Source: CAVVUC01 sp963751395 (GTDB taxonomy: Bacteria; Verrucomicrobiota; Verrucomicrobiia; Chthoniobacterales; Chthoniobacteraceae). From it: a stretch of 64,000 nt of DNA. Location of the stretch: NCBI GenBank assembly GCA_963751395.1, contig CAVVUC010000001.1, forward strand, positions 496,001-560,000, given 5' to 3'. The position numbers and the translations under genes were made by a program. This document shows positions 28,531-39,795 of this stretch, one piece after another. Positions within the stretch are counted from its first letter, which is position 1. Each line of letters begins with the position of its first letter. The notes under the pieces are model-generated. The model saw nothing but the letters and a program-made list of their open reading frames with translations. It was not told where the DNA came from and made no database searches.

Positions 28531-28696
28531 GGACGATTTTTTCCTGTTCGAGTGGGAGCGATGACATGTGGTCGATGCGCTTTTTTTTCATGGCAACAAC
28601 GCGCAGAAGCACCAGAAGGAAGACTGCGAAAAGAACGACGAATCCGATTTTCGGAAACACATTCATCCAGTCTTCCAGGACCAGGCGGTTGAACAT
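28508..28696 (-). CDS. ccoQ: CcoQ-like small membrane subunit
   Basis: A 62-residue protein with one transmembrane helix (IGFVVLFAVFLLVLLRVVAM) and a charged tail ending KPKRR. Size, topology and position between ccoNO and ccoP match CcoQ/FixQ, which stabilises the oxidase. Sequence identity in this family is low, so the assignment is positional. Confidence 0.75.
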   Translation of the reverse strand: MFNRLVLEDWMNVFPKIGFVVLFAVFLLVLLRVVAMKKKRIDHMSSLPLEQEKIVHEKPKRR

Positions 28697-28699
28697 ACG

Positions 28700-31005
<2,306 letters not shown>

Positions 31006-31009
<4 letters not shown>

Positions 31010-31194
31010 GGAGTCTTGGATGTCGGCTTCAAAGGCTGGGTTGTTTTTGTGACTGCCCGGTGCCCTTCCTCTCCCAGTGGCATCAGCGCGTCGCGCTGGT
31101 TACATGTCTGGCGCGAGCTTTGATGCAGAAAAAAAAGGACAAAAAACGTCACCAACACCAGGCCAATAAAGATGGTGAGGACGATGACATTCAC
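31006..31194 (-). CDS. ccoS: CcoS-like small membrane protein, first gene of the cbb3 operon
   Basis: A 62-residue protein beginning MNVIVLTIFIGLVLVTFFVL, a single N-terminal helix as in CcoS, followed by a polar tail with RDALMPLGEE. CcoS is needed for cofactor insertion into cbb3 oxidase and is usually about 50-60 aa. The tail lacks the common GQFDDL motif, so the call is by size, helix and linkage. It overlaps ccoNO by 4 bp and is the most upstream gene of the operon. Confidence 0.6.
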
Positions 31195-31318
31195 GATGCG
31201 AAAATTGACATGCGTGGATGTACGCGACTCACCGGATGTTGTCCAGTCATTTGCGCATTTTGGCCTGCAATTCGACCAAGATTGTCCTGCGCTCCCGATG
31301 CAGTCGAAGGCGTGGCTT

Positions 31319-32377
31319 TTACTGCGATTTGCTCGCTTCGGATGACTGCCTGGTGACTATGTTGATCGGTGCGCCCGCGTCGAATGCCTTGATGTTTTCC
31401 ACGGTGGCGGTGTTGATGCGCTCGACTGCTTCCATGCTGTTGAAAGCGGTATGCGGGGTAAAGATGACGTTCCTCCGGGACAGGAGTTCCTTGTTGCGCA
31501 CGATGTCCTGCAATTCCTTGATCCTTGTCGCGTCCTGAGTCTGCGAGGCGTCGGGATTGGTCATGCGGTTGACGATCTGCTCGCTGATCACGCTCAAGGC
31601 CTCCTTCCGCATCGCGCTTTCGTCTTCGAGCACATCGAGGCCAGCCCCTCCGACAACGCCGAAGTCCATCGCGTCCATTAACGCCTGGGTGTCGATGAGG
31701 CCGCCACGCGCCGTGTTGATGACAATGACGCCCCGCCGGCATTTCTCGAAAGCCGTCCGATCCAGAATGTGCCGGGTGGCGCTCGAAAGTGGAATGTGCA
31801 GGGAGATGAAGTGCGATGTCCGAAGCAACTCATCGAGTGTCACGTAACGGAAACCAAGCCTCGCGGCGGCCTCGGGTTGTTCACGGACATCGCAGGCCGC
31901 CACCTCCAGTCCGAACGCCTTCGCGATCGGCACCATGGCCTGCCCAATCCGCCCCGCACCGATGAGACCGAGCGTTTTTCCGCGCAACTCGATACTGCGA
32001 ATTGCCTCATAAGAAAAATGGGCTTTGAAATTAACCGCCTCCCGCAACTCGCGAGCCACCGCAAGAAGAAGGGCGAAAGCGTGTTCGGCCACGGTGTGAT
32101 CGCCGTATGTCGGGACGCAGGAAACGGACACTTGACGGCGTGCGCATTCCTCCAGGTCAATGTGATCGAATGCGGTCGAGCGTGTTGTCACGAGTTTCAA
32201 GGCCGGGTGGGAGTCGAGGAATGAGGCGTCGATCTGAGAGTAGATGAAGATCGAAACGGCCTCGGCATCTGCTCCGACTTCATTCAGTTCGTCAACAAAC
32301 TCCAACTCATGCATTCCGAGCTCGGACTCAAAGAAATTCCGGTCTGTGGATTCGGTGGCGACGAAGTAAATCTTCAT
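31319..32377 (-). CDS. D-lactate dehydrogenase-like D-2-hydroxyacid dehydrogenase
   Basis: A 352-residue NAD-dependent dehydrogenase. GKTLGLIGAGRIGQAMVPIA is the Rossmann GxGxxG loop. The catalytic Arg (INTARGGLIDTQAL), Glu (GLDVLEDE) and His (FTPHTAFNS) are present. CVPTYGDHTVAEHAFALLL matches the D-lactate/hydroxyisocaproate dehydrogenase branch. It interconverts 2-keto acids and D-2-hydroxy acids in the cytoplasm. It stands alone, with 280 bp upstream containing a strong hairpin at 32507-32533. Confidence 0.9.
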   Translation of the reverse strand: MKIYFVATESTDRNFFESELGMHELEFVDELNEVGADAEAVSIFIYSQIDASFLDSHPALKLVTTRSTAFDHIDLEECARRQVSVSCVPTYGDHTVAEHAFALLLAVARELREAVNFKAHFSYEAIRSIELRGKTLGLIGAGRIGQAMVPIAKAFGLEVAACDVREQPEAAARLGFRYVTLDELLRTSHFISLHIPLSSATRHILDRTAFEKCRRGVIVINTARGGLIDTQALMDAMDFGVVGGAGLDVLEDESAMRKEALSVISEQIVNRMTNPDASQTQDATRIKELQDIVRNKELLSRRNVIFTPHTAFNSMEAVERINTATVENIKAFDAGAPINIVTRQSSEASKSQ

Positions 32378-32506
32378 AAGGGGGAAATCTACCGGCGGGA
32401 CAATGGGGCTTATTTTCTTCGGCGTCGATATTCATCCGTCGAATATCAATTGTTATTCCTCGGTAAAATCAGGCAGCCGGCTTGAAGAACGCTTGCCAAA
32501 AACAAC

Positions 32507-32533
32507 GGCGGGGCTCCTGTGGAGAGCCCCGCC
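32507..32533 (-). terminator. Rho-independent-type hairpin downstream of the CHAD gene
   Basis: A perfect 10-bp GC-rich stem (GGCGGGGCTC at 32507-32516, GAGCCCCGCC at 32524-32533) with a 7-nt loop. On the minus strand it is followed by GTTGTTTTTGG. On the plus strand CCAACCCTTTTT follows, so it could work in both directions. It lies 125 bp past the stop of the minus-strand CHAD gene. Confidence 0.7.
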
Positions 32534-32657
32534 CCAACCCTTTTTCCCCTCCGCTTACAGAAAGTCCCCCAACTCTCCGTAACCGGGCAAAATCATCGCC
32601 TGCTTTTGTGACAAACGAATGACGACCATGTGACGATCGCGTGAAAAAACGTCCGCA

Positions 32658-33524
32658 CTACCCGCAGATACGGGCAGCGAAATCCTTCGCCTTCTCGGCG
32701 TGCAATTCGCGGCCAAGAGCGATGGCGGCCCGCAAAAGCTTGGAGCGCCGAAGATCGATCAGCGACAACAGCGCGTCGCGTTCCTCCGAAATCGTCTGAT
32801 CAACGAGTGCAGCGCGCAGAATGTCGAGGTCGTGGATTTCGCCCAGCAACTCGCCCAGGATTTCTGTTTCTCGAATGAGCTTCTTCACACTTCGCGATGC
32901 GAGATTTTCGAGAAGTTGGAACTGGTAATACAGTGTTTTCACCCGCTTGCGCCACTCATGCACAGGCTCTGGGGCACGACTGGCGTCGGCCTTGCGAAAT
33001 GTCTGGCAGCCCTCTTTGTAAATGGCTCGAAGACCGCTTCGGATTTGACGCCACTTGATGTCAGCGGGGAACCACCCGCCGGCCTGCGCCTTCGCGGTTT
33101 CGAGCTTTTCGGACGTTTCGCGGATGGAACCGGTATCAGCCGAGGCTAATCTGGCCAGTTCCGCTTTCAGTATTTCCCGTGTGCTCACAAAGGCGGAGCG
33201 CCTGCCCGAAAATCTCCTGCCAAGCTGCTCGACGGTTTTCAAACGCATCTGCGCGTCGCGCACACCGCCAATGCTGCGCGCAGCCGCGCCCAGCCGCTCG
33301 TCTTCGGCAGCATGGACTTCATCGCCGATTACGTCGCGGATGAGTCGAAGAAGAGCCCGCAGCTTCTTCACCGTCCTGCGAACATCGTGAACGGTGCTGT
33401 TTTTGTCGGGCCGCTCTTCAATCTGCCCAAGTGCCTTGTCGAGTTGTCCGCAAAAAACCCTGCGCAGCCCGTCGGCAAGCGGCTCGTTTTTTTTTACGCG
33501 AAAATCGGATTGTGATGATTTCAT
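32658..33524 (-). CDS. CHAD domain protein
   Basis: A 288-residue alpha-helical protein. VHDVRRTVKKLRALLRLIRD is the first conserved CHAD helix with its His and basic residues, and VHEWRKRVKTLYYQFQLLE is the second. CHAD domains bind polyphosphate through these basic faces. No CYTH domain is fused. Length is normal for a stand-alone CHAD protein. No operon partner is clear. Confidence 0.92.
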   Translation of the reverse strand: MKSSQSDFRVKKNEPLADGLRRVFCGQLDKALGQIEERPDKNSTVHDVRRTVKKLRALLRLIRDVIGDEVHAAEDERLGAAARSIGGVRDAQMRLKTVEQLGRRFSGRRSAFVSTREILKAELARLASADTGSIRETSEKLETAKAQAGGWFPADIKWRQIRSGLRAIYKEGCQTFRKADASRAPEPVHEWRKRVKTLYYQFQLLENLASRSVKKLIRETEILGELLGEIHDLDILRAALVDQTISEERDALLSLIDLRRSKLLRAAIALGRELHAEKAKDFAARICG

Positions 33525-33676
33525 GGCCGTTTGACCTCCCGATCACGCAGCAGATTTGGGTCGCGGGAACTGCGAACTTTGAACGGAGCGGGCTGAAGAT
33601 CAAACGAAAATCTCACGGCGCGCAATCGAGAAGTGCCTGCCATGAGACGGCTTCCCGCCGGGCGCCATTTCGGAAA

Positions 33677-34786
33677 TCAACTCGCGACAGCGAGGATGCG
33701 GGCGTCTTCGGGGGAAATGATCGGCGGCGTGGACAGCGCAATCTCGCGCCAGCCTGATTCGTCAAAGAAAACCACCCGTCGTTGCAGCTTCACGAAGATC
33801 AGCGAAAGAGGGAGCAGCGGCGCGATGGGCAAACGGACATCGGCGTGTCGGCCCTCGATGCGAACGGTCGCCATGCGCAATTTTTCCCCGGTGCCCGCGT
33901 GGCGGACATGCACGCGTCCTGTTTTCGACGGAAGCGGCAGAGCCCATCGGACACTGCCTTCGGCGTGACTCTCGACCGCAAGGTACAGGGTGCGTCCGGA
34001 GAAGCGCGATCGCCGTTTGCGCAGATGAACCAGCAGCCTCAGCGCGCCGTCCTCGATGGAGCCGGTAACGACCGGATGATGGCTGTCGAACTCGGCCGGC
34101 TCGGACGCGCGGTAAAATGTTTCCGAATCTTTGGCGTAAGCAGTGAACCGCCTTTTGCTCAACGCCATCTGGCTGCCATGGCACAGGATCGCCTCGCGCT
34201 TTTTCGTTTTTTCATCCGCGCGCAGTTTCAGCGAGACGCGATTGCTTTCGCTGTGGCGGCCTTTGGAGTGAACGAGGTAGGTCAGGCGCTCGATCGCATG
34301 CCCGCGCGAGCCGAGCCTTGCGAGGGCGAGTCGAAGTAAAACGAAGAACGCGTTGTGGTCCGGATGATGGTCGCTGGCTGATGGCATCACGATCATCGTC
34401 GGCTGCCAGTTGTCGATTGAGGCGCAGAGCGCCGCCAGCGGAGCCTCTTCGTTATCGAGCAAGAAGCGGGTGATGCCTTGATCAGGAAAGCCGAGGAATT
34501 GCGCGCAGTCTTCTGGCAATCCGAGGTGCGCGAGTGCGGACAACGCTTCCTCACGGCGGCGCGCCCCCCATCGCGCACGGTCCTCCGGTTTGATCATCAG
34601 CTTCTTCTCAATGAGGCGCTGGGGCCATGGGTTGTTGTCGCCGTCGCTTCCGAAGATCACACGAATCTGAGCGCCCGATCGAAGCGCTCTCTGCAAAAGC
34701 CCGCCCGCTGCCAGCGATTCGTCATCGGGATGCGGCGCGAACAGCAAAATCCGAGCGTGCGGAGTGAACTTCAACGAATTAGTCAT
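33677..34786 (-). CDS. PIG-L/LmbE family deacetylase with C-terminal extension
   Basis: A 369-residue protein. ILLFAPHPDDESLAAGGLL contains the HPDD zinc motif and the later HHPDHNAFF the third zinc ligand of the LmbE/PIG-L family, which removes acetyl groups from N-acetylglucosamine-type substrates. Residues after about 240 form an extra domain of unknown role (LRLLVHLRKRRSRFSGRTLY). Its ATG overlaps the stop of a small upstream reading frame that carries an internal TAA. Confidence 0.88.
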   Translation of the reverse strand: MTNSLKFTPHARILLFAPHPDDESLAAGGLLQRALRSGAQIRVIFGSDGDNNPWPQRLIEKKLMIKPEDRARWGARRREEALSALAHLGLPEDCAQFLGFPDQGITRFLLDNEEAPLAALCASIDNWQPTMIVMPSASDHHPDHNAFFVLLRLALARLGSRGHAIERLTYLVHSKGRHSESNRVSLKLRADEKTKKREAILCHGSQMALSKRRFTAYAKDSETFYRASEPAEFDSHHPVVTGSIEDGALRLLVHLRKRRSRFSGRTLYLAVESHAEGSVRWALPLPSKTGRVHVRHAGTGEKLRMATVRIEGRHADVRLPIAPLLPLSLIFVKLQRRVVFFDESGWREIALSTPPIISPEDARILAVAS

Positions 34787-35091
34787 TCGGGCAGGTCTTG
34801 AATTTTCTCAAACTTGGGCGAGAAGTCGCGATCCAGAGCTTGCGCCCAGACAACAGCGAAGTTGCCATCTCCCGATGCCGATTCAAGTTCATGGACTTCC
34901 GATTCGATGAATTGTGTGCCTGTGCAAGGCTTTCCATGAAGTCTGTCGGCGACTGCGCCAATGGTTTCAATGATGAATTAAGAGAACGGAACTTCAACAC
35001 CGAACCTGCATTTTCCCTGCGGGCCGTTCTTCTCGATCCGCCAGCCAGGAACCCGGATTCTGCCGTGAACCTGCACAAAGTTCTCCTGCAT
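34783..35091 (-). pseudogene. Small gene with in-frame TAA, coupled to the PIG-L gene
   Basis: From an ATG at 35091 one frame encodes 37 residues (MQENFVQVHGRIRVPGWRIE and on), reaches TAA at 34978-34980, then continues in the same frame for 64 residues (FIIETIGAVADRLHGKPCTG and on) to a TGA that overlaps the PIG-L start codon (ATGA). No ATG, GTG or TTG start exists soon after the TAA. Overlap with the next gene and coherent composition suggest a former gene of about 102 codons broken by a nonsense change or a sequencing error. Family not recognised. Confidence 0.55.
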
Positions 35092-35151
35092 GCCCTGTCT
35101 CTTATGTTTTCTATTGCCATTCGCGGCGGTCAATGCTGATTTGAGCGCCCT

Positions 35152-36972
35152 ATGAGCCAGCCCAAATCAAGCACCGAACGCATGGAAAAAATCGTCAGCC
35201 TCTGCAAACGGCGCGGCTTCATTTTCCAATCGAGCGAGATTTACGGCGGGTTGAACGGCTTTTGGGATTACGGCCCGCTCGGCGCGGAGTTGAAGCGCAA
35301 CGTGAAGGAACTCTGGTGGAAAAGCATGACCAAACTGCGCGACGATATCGTCGGCCTCGATGCGAGCATCATCATGCACCCTGCGATCTGGAAGGCGAGC
35401 GGACACCTGGACACGTTCAGCGATCCGATGGTGGATTGTCTGCTGACAAAAAAGCGTTTCCGCGCAGACCAGATCGAGCCGCAGAGCGGGGTTGCTTATC
35501 ATTTTTACGGCGCAGAGGACATGAGCTTGGTTGATGCTTTGATCGCGAGCCTCACGGCCGAGCCAACTGATGAGAGAAGAAAAGCCGAACTGGAGATGTT
35601 AAGGAAGTTCCAAGAAGCTGAAGAGGCTGAAAAGAACCGCGACCAGCTTGTTGAACTTAGCCTATCGGAAAATCCAGTCGTAAAAGATTTTGCTCAAAAT
35701 CAGATCAAGGCTATCGATCAAAGTCAGCGCAGAGAGGATCACTTTGCAGTTTTACTTCCGGCCGGGAAGCCACCTGAGAGCGCCTACAAAGTAGCGCGCC
35801 AGTTCTATCAACAACGTGGGATAAAATCGCCAAAGTTCCTTGCGATCAGAATTGAAAAAGTCGAAGGCACGACGCGCTACAATCCCGAGAACGGCTCGCT
35901 GCTCACCGAGCCGCGTCCGTTCAATCTGATGTTCAAGTCTCACTACGGTCCGATCGAGTCGGATGAAAACGTCTGCTACCTGCGGCCGGAAACCGCGCAG
36001 GCGATCTTCGCGCAGTTCAAGAATGTGCTCGATGTCTCCCGACAGAAAGTTCCGTTCGGCATCGCGCAAATCGGCAAGGCTTTTCGCAACGAGATCAATC
36101 CGCGCAACTACACGTTCCGCTCCCGCGAGTTCGAACAGATGGAACTCGAGTTTTTCATCAAGCCCGATGAGGTGGTGGAGAAACAGGCCGGGGACATTGC
36201 CAAGCTTTCGGGCGACGGACATCCGGGCGAACCGCAGCAGAACTGGGGCTGGGAGTTGTGGCACAAGTATTGGGTCGAGGAGCGCATCCAGTGGTACGAA
36301 AGCATCGGTCTTGGACGAAACACCCTCGAAGAATACTGGCAGACAAAGGACGAACTCGCTCATTACGCGAAGGCTTGCGTGGACATTCTGTTCAAGTTTC
36401 CCTTCGGCACGCAGGAGCTCGAAGGCATTGCGGCGCGCGGTGCTTTCGATTTGTCGCAGCACCAAAAGCACAGCGGCAAGTCCATGGAGTTTTTCGACGA
36501 GACGGTGAAGGAGAAATACATCCCGCATGTCATCGAGCCGTCCGCCGGTGTTGATCGCCTGTTGCTCGCGCTCATCTGCAATGCTTTCGACGAGGAGGAG
36601 ATCACGGACGAGAAGGGGAACAAGGAAACACGCGTCGTCATGCGATTTCATCCGCGCGTCGCTCCGATCAAGGCGGGCGTTTTCCCGCTGCTGCGAAACA
36701 AACCGGAACTCGTAAAAAAAGCGCTCGCCGTCCGCGAACTGCTCCGCCCGCATCTCAATGTTTTCTACGACGACGCGGGTGCAATCGGCCGCCGCTATCG
36801 TCGCCAGGACGAAGCGGGCACTCCGTTCGGCATCACCATCGACTTCGACACGATCGGCGAAAACGGACCCGAGTTGTTGGAAACCGTCACGCTTCGCCAC
36901 CGTGACAGCATGAAACAGGAGCGGGTGAAAATAAGCGACCTGCTGGGCATTTTGCTGCCGCAAGTTCAGTAG
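35152..36972 (+). CDS. glyQS: Glycyl-tRNA synthetase (dimeric, class II)
   Basis: A 606-residue enzyme. KRRGFIFQSSEIYGGLNGFWDYGPLG at the N-terminus, LTEPRPFNLMF, LRPETAQAIFAQF (motif 2 region), FRSREFEQMELEFF and VIEPSAGVDRLLLA define the alpha-2 glycyl-tRNA synthetase, with a C-terminal anticodon-binding domain (VAPIKAGVFPLL). It charges tRNA-Gly. Residues about 125-240 are an insertion between the first domain and LTEPR that is poorer in GC than its surroundings. No zinc-type CxxC pairs are visible there. Confidence 0.95.
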   Translation: MSQPKSSTERMEKIVSLCKRRGFIFQSSEIYGGLNGFWDYGPLGAELKRNVKELWWKSMTKLRDDIVGLDASIIMHPAIWKASGHLDTFSDPMVDCLLTKKRFRADQIEPQSGVAYHFYGAEDMSLVDALIASLTAEPTDERRKAELEMLRKFQEAEEAEKNRDQLVELSLSENPVVKDFAQNQIKAIDQSQRREDHFAVLLPAGKPPESAYKVARQFYQQRGIKSPKFLAIRIEKVEGTTRYNPENGSLLTEPRPFNLMFKSHYGPIESDENVCYLRPETAQAIFAQFKNVLDVSRQKVPFGIAQIGKAFRNEINPRNYTFRSREFEQMELEFFIKPDEVVEKQAGDIAKLSGDGHPGEPQQNWGWELWHKYWVEERIQWYESIGLGRNTLEEYWQTKDELAHYAKACVDILFKFPFGTQELEGIAARGAFDLSQHQKHSGKSMEFFDETVKEKYIPHVIEPSAGVDRLLLALICNAFDEEEITDEKGNKETRVVMRFHPRVAPIKAGVFPLLRNKPELVKKALAVRELLRPHLNVFYDDAGAIGRRYRRQDEAGTPFGITIDFDTIGENGPELLETVTLRHRDSMKQERVKISDLLGILLPQVQ

Positions 36973-36993
36973 GTTCCGTTTCCAGACGGCGAA

Positions 36994-37680
36994 CTATTTC
37001 AACGCATCGGTCACGGCCCGGACGGCGGTTGGATGCAGGACCATCAAAGGGTGGGCCGCCATCCAAAGCCTGACCTCGCTCCCGATTGGCATTCTCGAAC
37101 TGCTCGCAGGAAGAATCATCAAGTCGAGCGGCGTCCAGATCGTCGTGAACTGGAGGCGGGCGAGTGTTTCGCGATCGCGATCGAGGTCGAGCAACAGCGG
37201 ACTGCCACGGCGAAGCTGGGCGATACCCGGACGTTTGAAGAAGCCGGGGCAGAGATTGGCGAGCAAGGTGCCGTGCTGCGGCACCGAGATTGCCACAAAG
37301 CGATCGACCCGCTCAAGGCCGCCGAGACGCTGCAAATAATAGCGGCTCACGATGCCGCCCATGCTGAACGCGACCAGATCGAATCGTGCGTCGCCTTTCA
37401 AATTCGCGGAGACAAAGTTCGAGAGCTGTCGCGCCAGTTCCTCGATGGGAGCCTGCCCCCAACTCGGCGCAAGTGTCGGCATGAGGACCATCCGCCCCTC
37501 TTTTCTCAGTGCCCGCCCGATTCTTCTCATCTTGAGCGAAGTGTCCTTGAACCCATGGACAAGGATGACCGGGTTGCGTCTGTCCGGAGCGGGTTTTGGG
37601 GACTTTGCCTCGCAGGTGAAAGTGATCGTCGCCACAATGATAGCAAGGAGCGGGCGCAATCTCAAAGCGGCCGCGCGCAT
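36994..37680 (-). CDS. Exported alpha/beta-hydrolase, lipase-like
   Basis: A 228-residue protein (ATG at 37680; an upstream start at 37722 would add 14). A signal peptide-like start (LRLRPLLAIIVATITFTCEA) is followed by NPVILVHGFKDTSLKM, the oxyanion region of lipases, and DLVAFSMGGIVSRYYLQ, a nucleophile elbow of the type G-x-S-x-G in variant form (AFSMGG) seen in the LipA/EstA-like group. A likely catalytic His is in MAAHPLMV near the C-terminus. It lies 8 bp after the dnaB stop. Confidence 0.75.
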   Translation of the reverse strand: MRAAALRLRPLLAIIVATITFTCEAKSPKPAPDRRNPVILVHGFKDTSLKMRRIGRALRKEGRMVLMPTLAPSWGQAPIEELARQLSNFVSANLKGDARFDLVAFSMGGIVSRYYLQRLGGLERVDRFVAISVPQHGTLLANLCPGFFKRPGIAQLRRGSPLLLDLDRDRETLARLQFTTIWTPLDLMILPASSSRMPIGSEVRLWMAAHPLMVLHPTAVRAVTDALK

Positions 37681-37687
37681 TTGAATC

Positions 37688-39173
37688 CTACGGTTCTTCC
37701 GCGACGCGCGCCCGATCCTCAAAGCGCGTGAACTCTTTCAGGAATGTCAGCGGCACGTCGCCCACGGGGCCGTTGCGCTGCTTGGCGATGATAAGCATCG
37801 CCTTGCCTTCGGCCTCCTGTTTGTCCTCGTCCGTCTCGGCGTAATACTCCTCGCGCATGAGCAACCCCACCAGGTCGGCATCCTGCTCGATGCTGCCCGA
37901 CTCACGCAAATCGCTCAGACGCGGACGACCCTTGCTGTCTCCGGTGCGGTTTTCCGGATTTCGGTTGAGCTGGGCCAGCACAACGATCGGGATGTAAAGT
38001 TCTTTCGCGAGGGCTTTGATGCCGGAGGAGATTTCGGCGATTTCCAACTGGCGGTTGTCCTTCGCGCGCCGCGACGTGGATTGGAGGAGTTGCAGGTAAT
38101 CGATGACGATCAGATTGATGTCGTTGCTGCGACTTTAATCGACGGCATTTCGCCCGCAGTTCGAGAATGCTCAGTCCCGGCGTGTCGTCGATGATCATCC
38201 TGCTCGCGGCGAATCGCGATGCAGCGCCCGTGAGCTTCGGGAAATCGCGCTCGGCGAGAAAACCCTCCTTGATCTTTTTCAAACTGATCCGCGCCTGCGA
38301 GCAGATGAGCCTCTGCACGAGTTGCTGCGAGCTCATTTCCAGACTGAACACGGCGACTGCCTTGTTTTGCTCCAGAGCGACGTGCTCCGCGATGTTCATC
38401 GCCAGGGCCGTCTTGCCCATGCTGGGGCGCGCGGCAATCACGATCATCTCCGCCTCGTGCAGCCCGTCGGTCATTTGGTCGAGTTCGCTGAATCCGGTGG
38501 AGAGTCCGCTGATCGTGCCTTTTCTTTCGTAAAGCTTCTCGATCGACTCCACCGCTTCCATGACCTGTTCCTTGATCGTGGGGAGCTTGCTGTTCGTGCT
38601 GCTTTGCGTGATCGCAAAAACCTTCTGCTCCACTTCATCGAGCAAATCCTGCACTTGCTCCTGATCGTCGTAGGCTCGGGAGACGCAGTTGGTGCAGGCG
38701 GAAATGATCTGCCGCAGGGTGAATTTCTCGCGGACAATTTCCAGGTAATAGCCGGCGTTCGCGTGCGTCGGAACGTATGTGAATAAGTTCGTGACAAACG
38801 CCGGGCCGCCCACCTGTTCGAGCAGCCTGCGATCCTGCAGGACTTGCGTCAGTGTGATGAAGTCAATCGGCTGCTGTTTGTTCCAAAGATCGACGAGGAC
38901 GCTGTAGATCGTCGCGTGCGCCGGAATGTGGAAATGAGAGGCTCCGCGGTCGTCGCCGCCGATCAGTTCGAGGCATTCTCCGATGACCTCTTTCGGGGAA
39001 AGGAGCATCGATCCGAGCAAGCCCTGCTCCGCCTCCAGACTGTGCGGAAGCGTCCTGTGAACATCCGGTAAATAAGTCTGTGAATAACCCGAATTTTGCT
39101 TCGGGCTTGAGCCTTCCGGTTTCCCTTTTTGTTTGGGCTTCTCAGCAGTTGCTGTGGAAGCGTCCGGAGGCAT
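37688..39173 (-). CDS. dnaB: Replicative DNA helicase DnaB, interrupted by a frameshift
   Basis: The DnaB sequence is in two frames. The N-terminal part (from 39173) has the N-domain, LPHSLEAEQGLLGSML, and the RecA core with Walker A ARPSMGKTALA and VFSLEMSSQQLVQRL. Around 38128-38140, after LELRAKCRRL, the frame changes; the C-terminal frame then gives INLIVIDYLQLLQS, LKELYIPIVVLAQLNR, RLSDLRESGSIEQDADLV and LTFLKEFTRF. A +1 change (or -2) joins them. DnaB is essential, so an indel error or a second intact copy must be considered. The gene follows rplI, its usual neighbour. Confidence 0.85.
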
Positions 39174-39178
39174 TCAGC

Positions 39179-39727
39179 TTATTTCGAGTGCTTCGCCCTG
39201 GGCTTGGCTTTGAAACCCTTTTCCTCAGCGGGTTCCGCGGCCTCTGCTTCCGCGGGAGCCTGCGCCTCGACCGAGGGCTTGACGTTCACATTGAAAGTCG
39301 CCGTGACGTCGTGATGCAGCTTGATGGTGATCTCGTGTGGGCCGGTGTCCTTGATCGGGCGATCCAAAACGAACTTGTGCCGGTCAATTTCGATGCCGCC
39401 CAACTCGGCCGTGAGCTTGTCGGCGAGATCTTTCGCCGTGATCGACCCGAACGCCTTGCCGCGCTCGCCGGTTTCGAGGACCATGGTGGTCTTGAGTTTG
39501 TTGATCTTCCGCGCCAGTTCCTCGGCCTCGTTCAATTCGCGGGCTTCGCGTTCCGCGCGCTTTGCTTTCAGCGCATTGATCTTTCGAAGCGTGACGGGCG
39601 TGACCTCGTAGCCTTTGCCCTGCGGGATGAGAAAGTTGCGTGCATATCCCGCTTTCACTTTTACGACATCGGCTTCTGCTCCGAGTCCGGGAATGTTTTC
39701 AGTTAAAAGTACTTGGGTTGTTGCCAT
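39179..39727 (-). CDS. rplI: 50S ribosomal protein L9 with C-terminal extension
   Basis: A 182-residue protein. VLLTENIPGLGAEADVVKVK and GYARNFLIPQGKG are the L9 signature. The second domain follows a long connecting helix. The last 30 residues are an Ala/Glu/Lys-rich tail (AQAPAEAEAAEPAEEK) not found in E. coli L9 (149 aa). It is upstream of dnaB by 5 bp, as in many bacteria. The usual rpsF-ssb-rpsR partners are not on this side. Confidence 0.95.
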   Translation of the reverse strand: MATTQVLLTENIPGLGAEADVVKVKAGYARNFLIPQGKGYEVTPVTLRKINALKAKRAEREARELNEAEELARKINKLKTTMVLETGERGKAFGSITAKDLADKLTAELGGIEIDRHKFVLDRPIKDTGPHEITIKLHHDVTATFNVNVKPSVEAQAPAEAEAAEPAEEKGFKAKPRAKHSK

Positions 39728-39795
39728 AAAACGCGTGTCTTGGTTTGCGCGGGAGGGTGTTGATACCTGTCGATCGCTGTGCTGTCAAATCGAAA

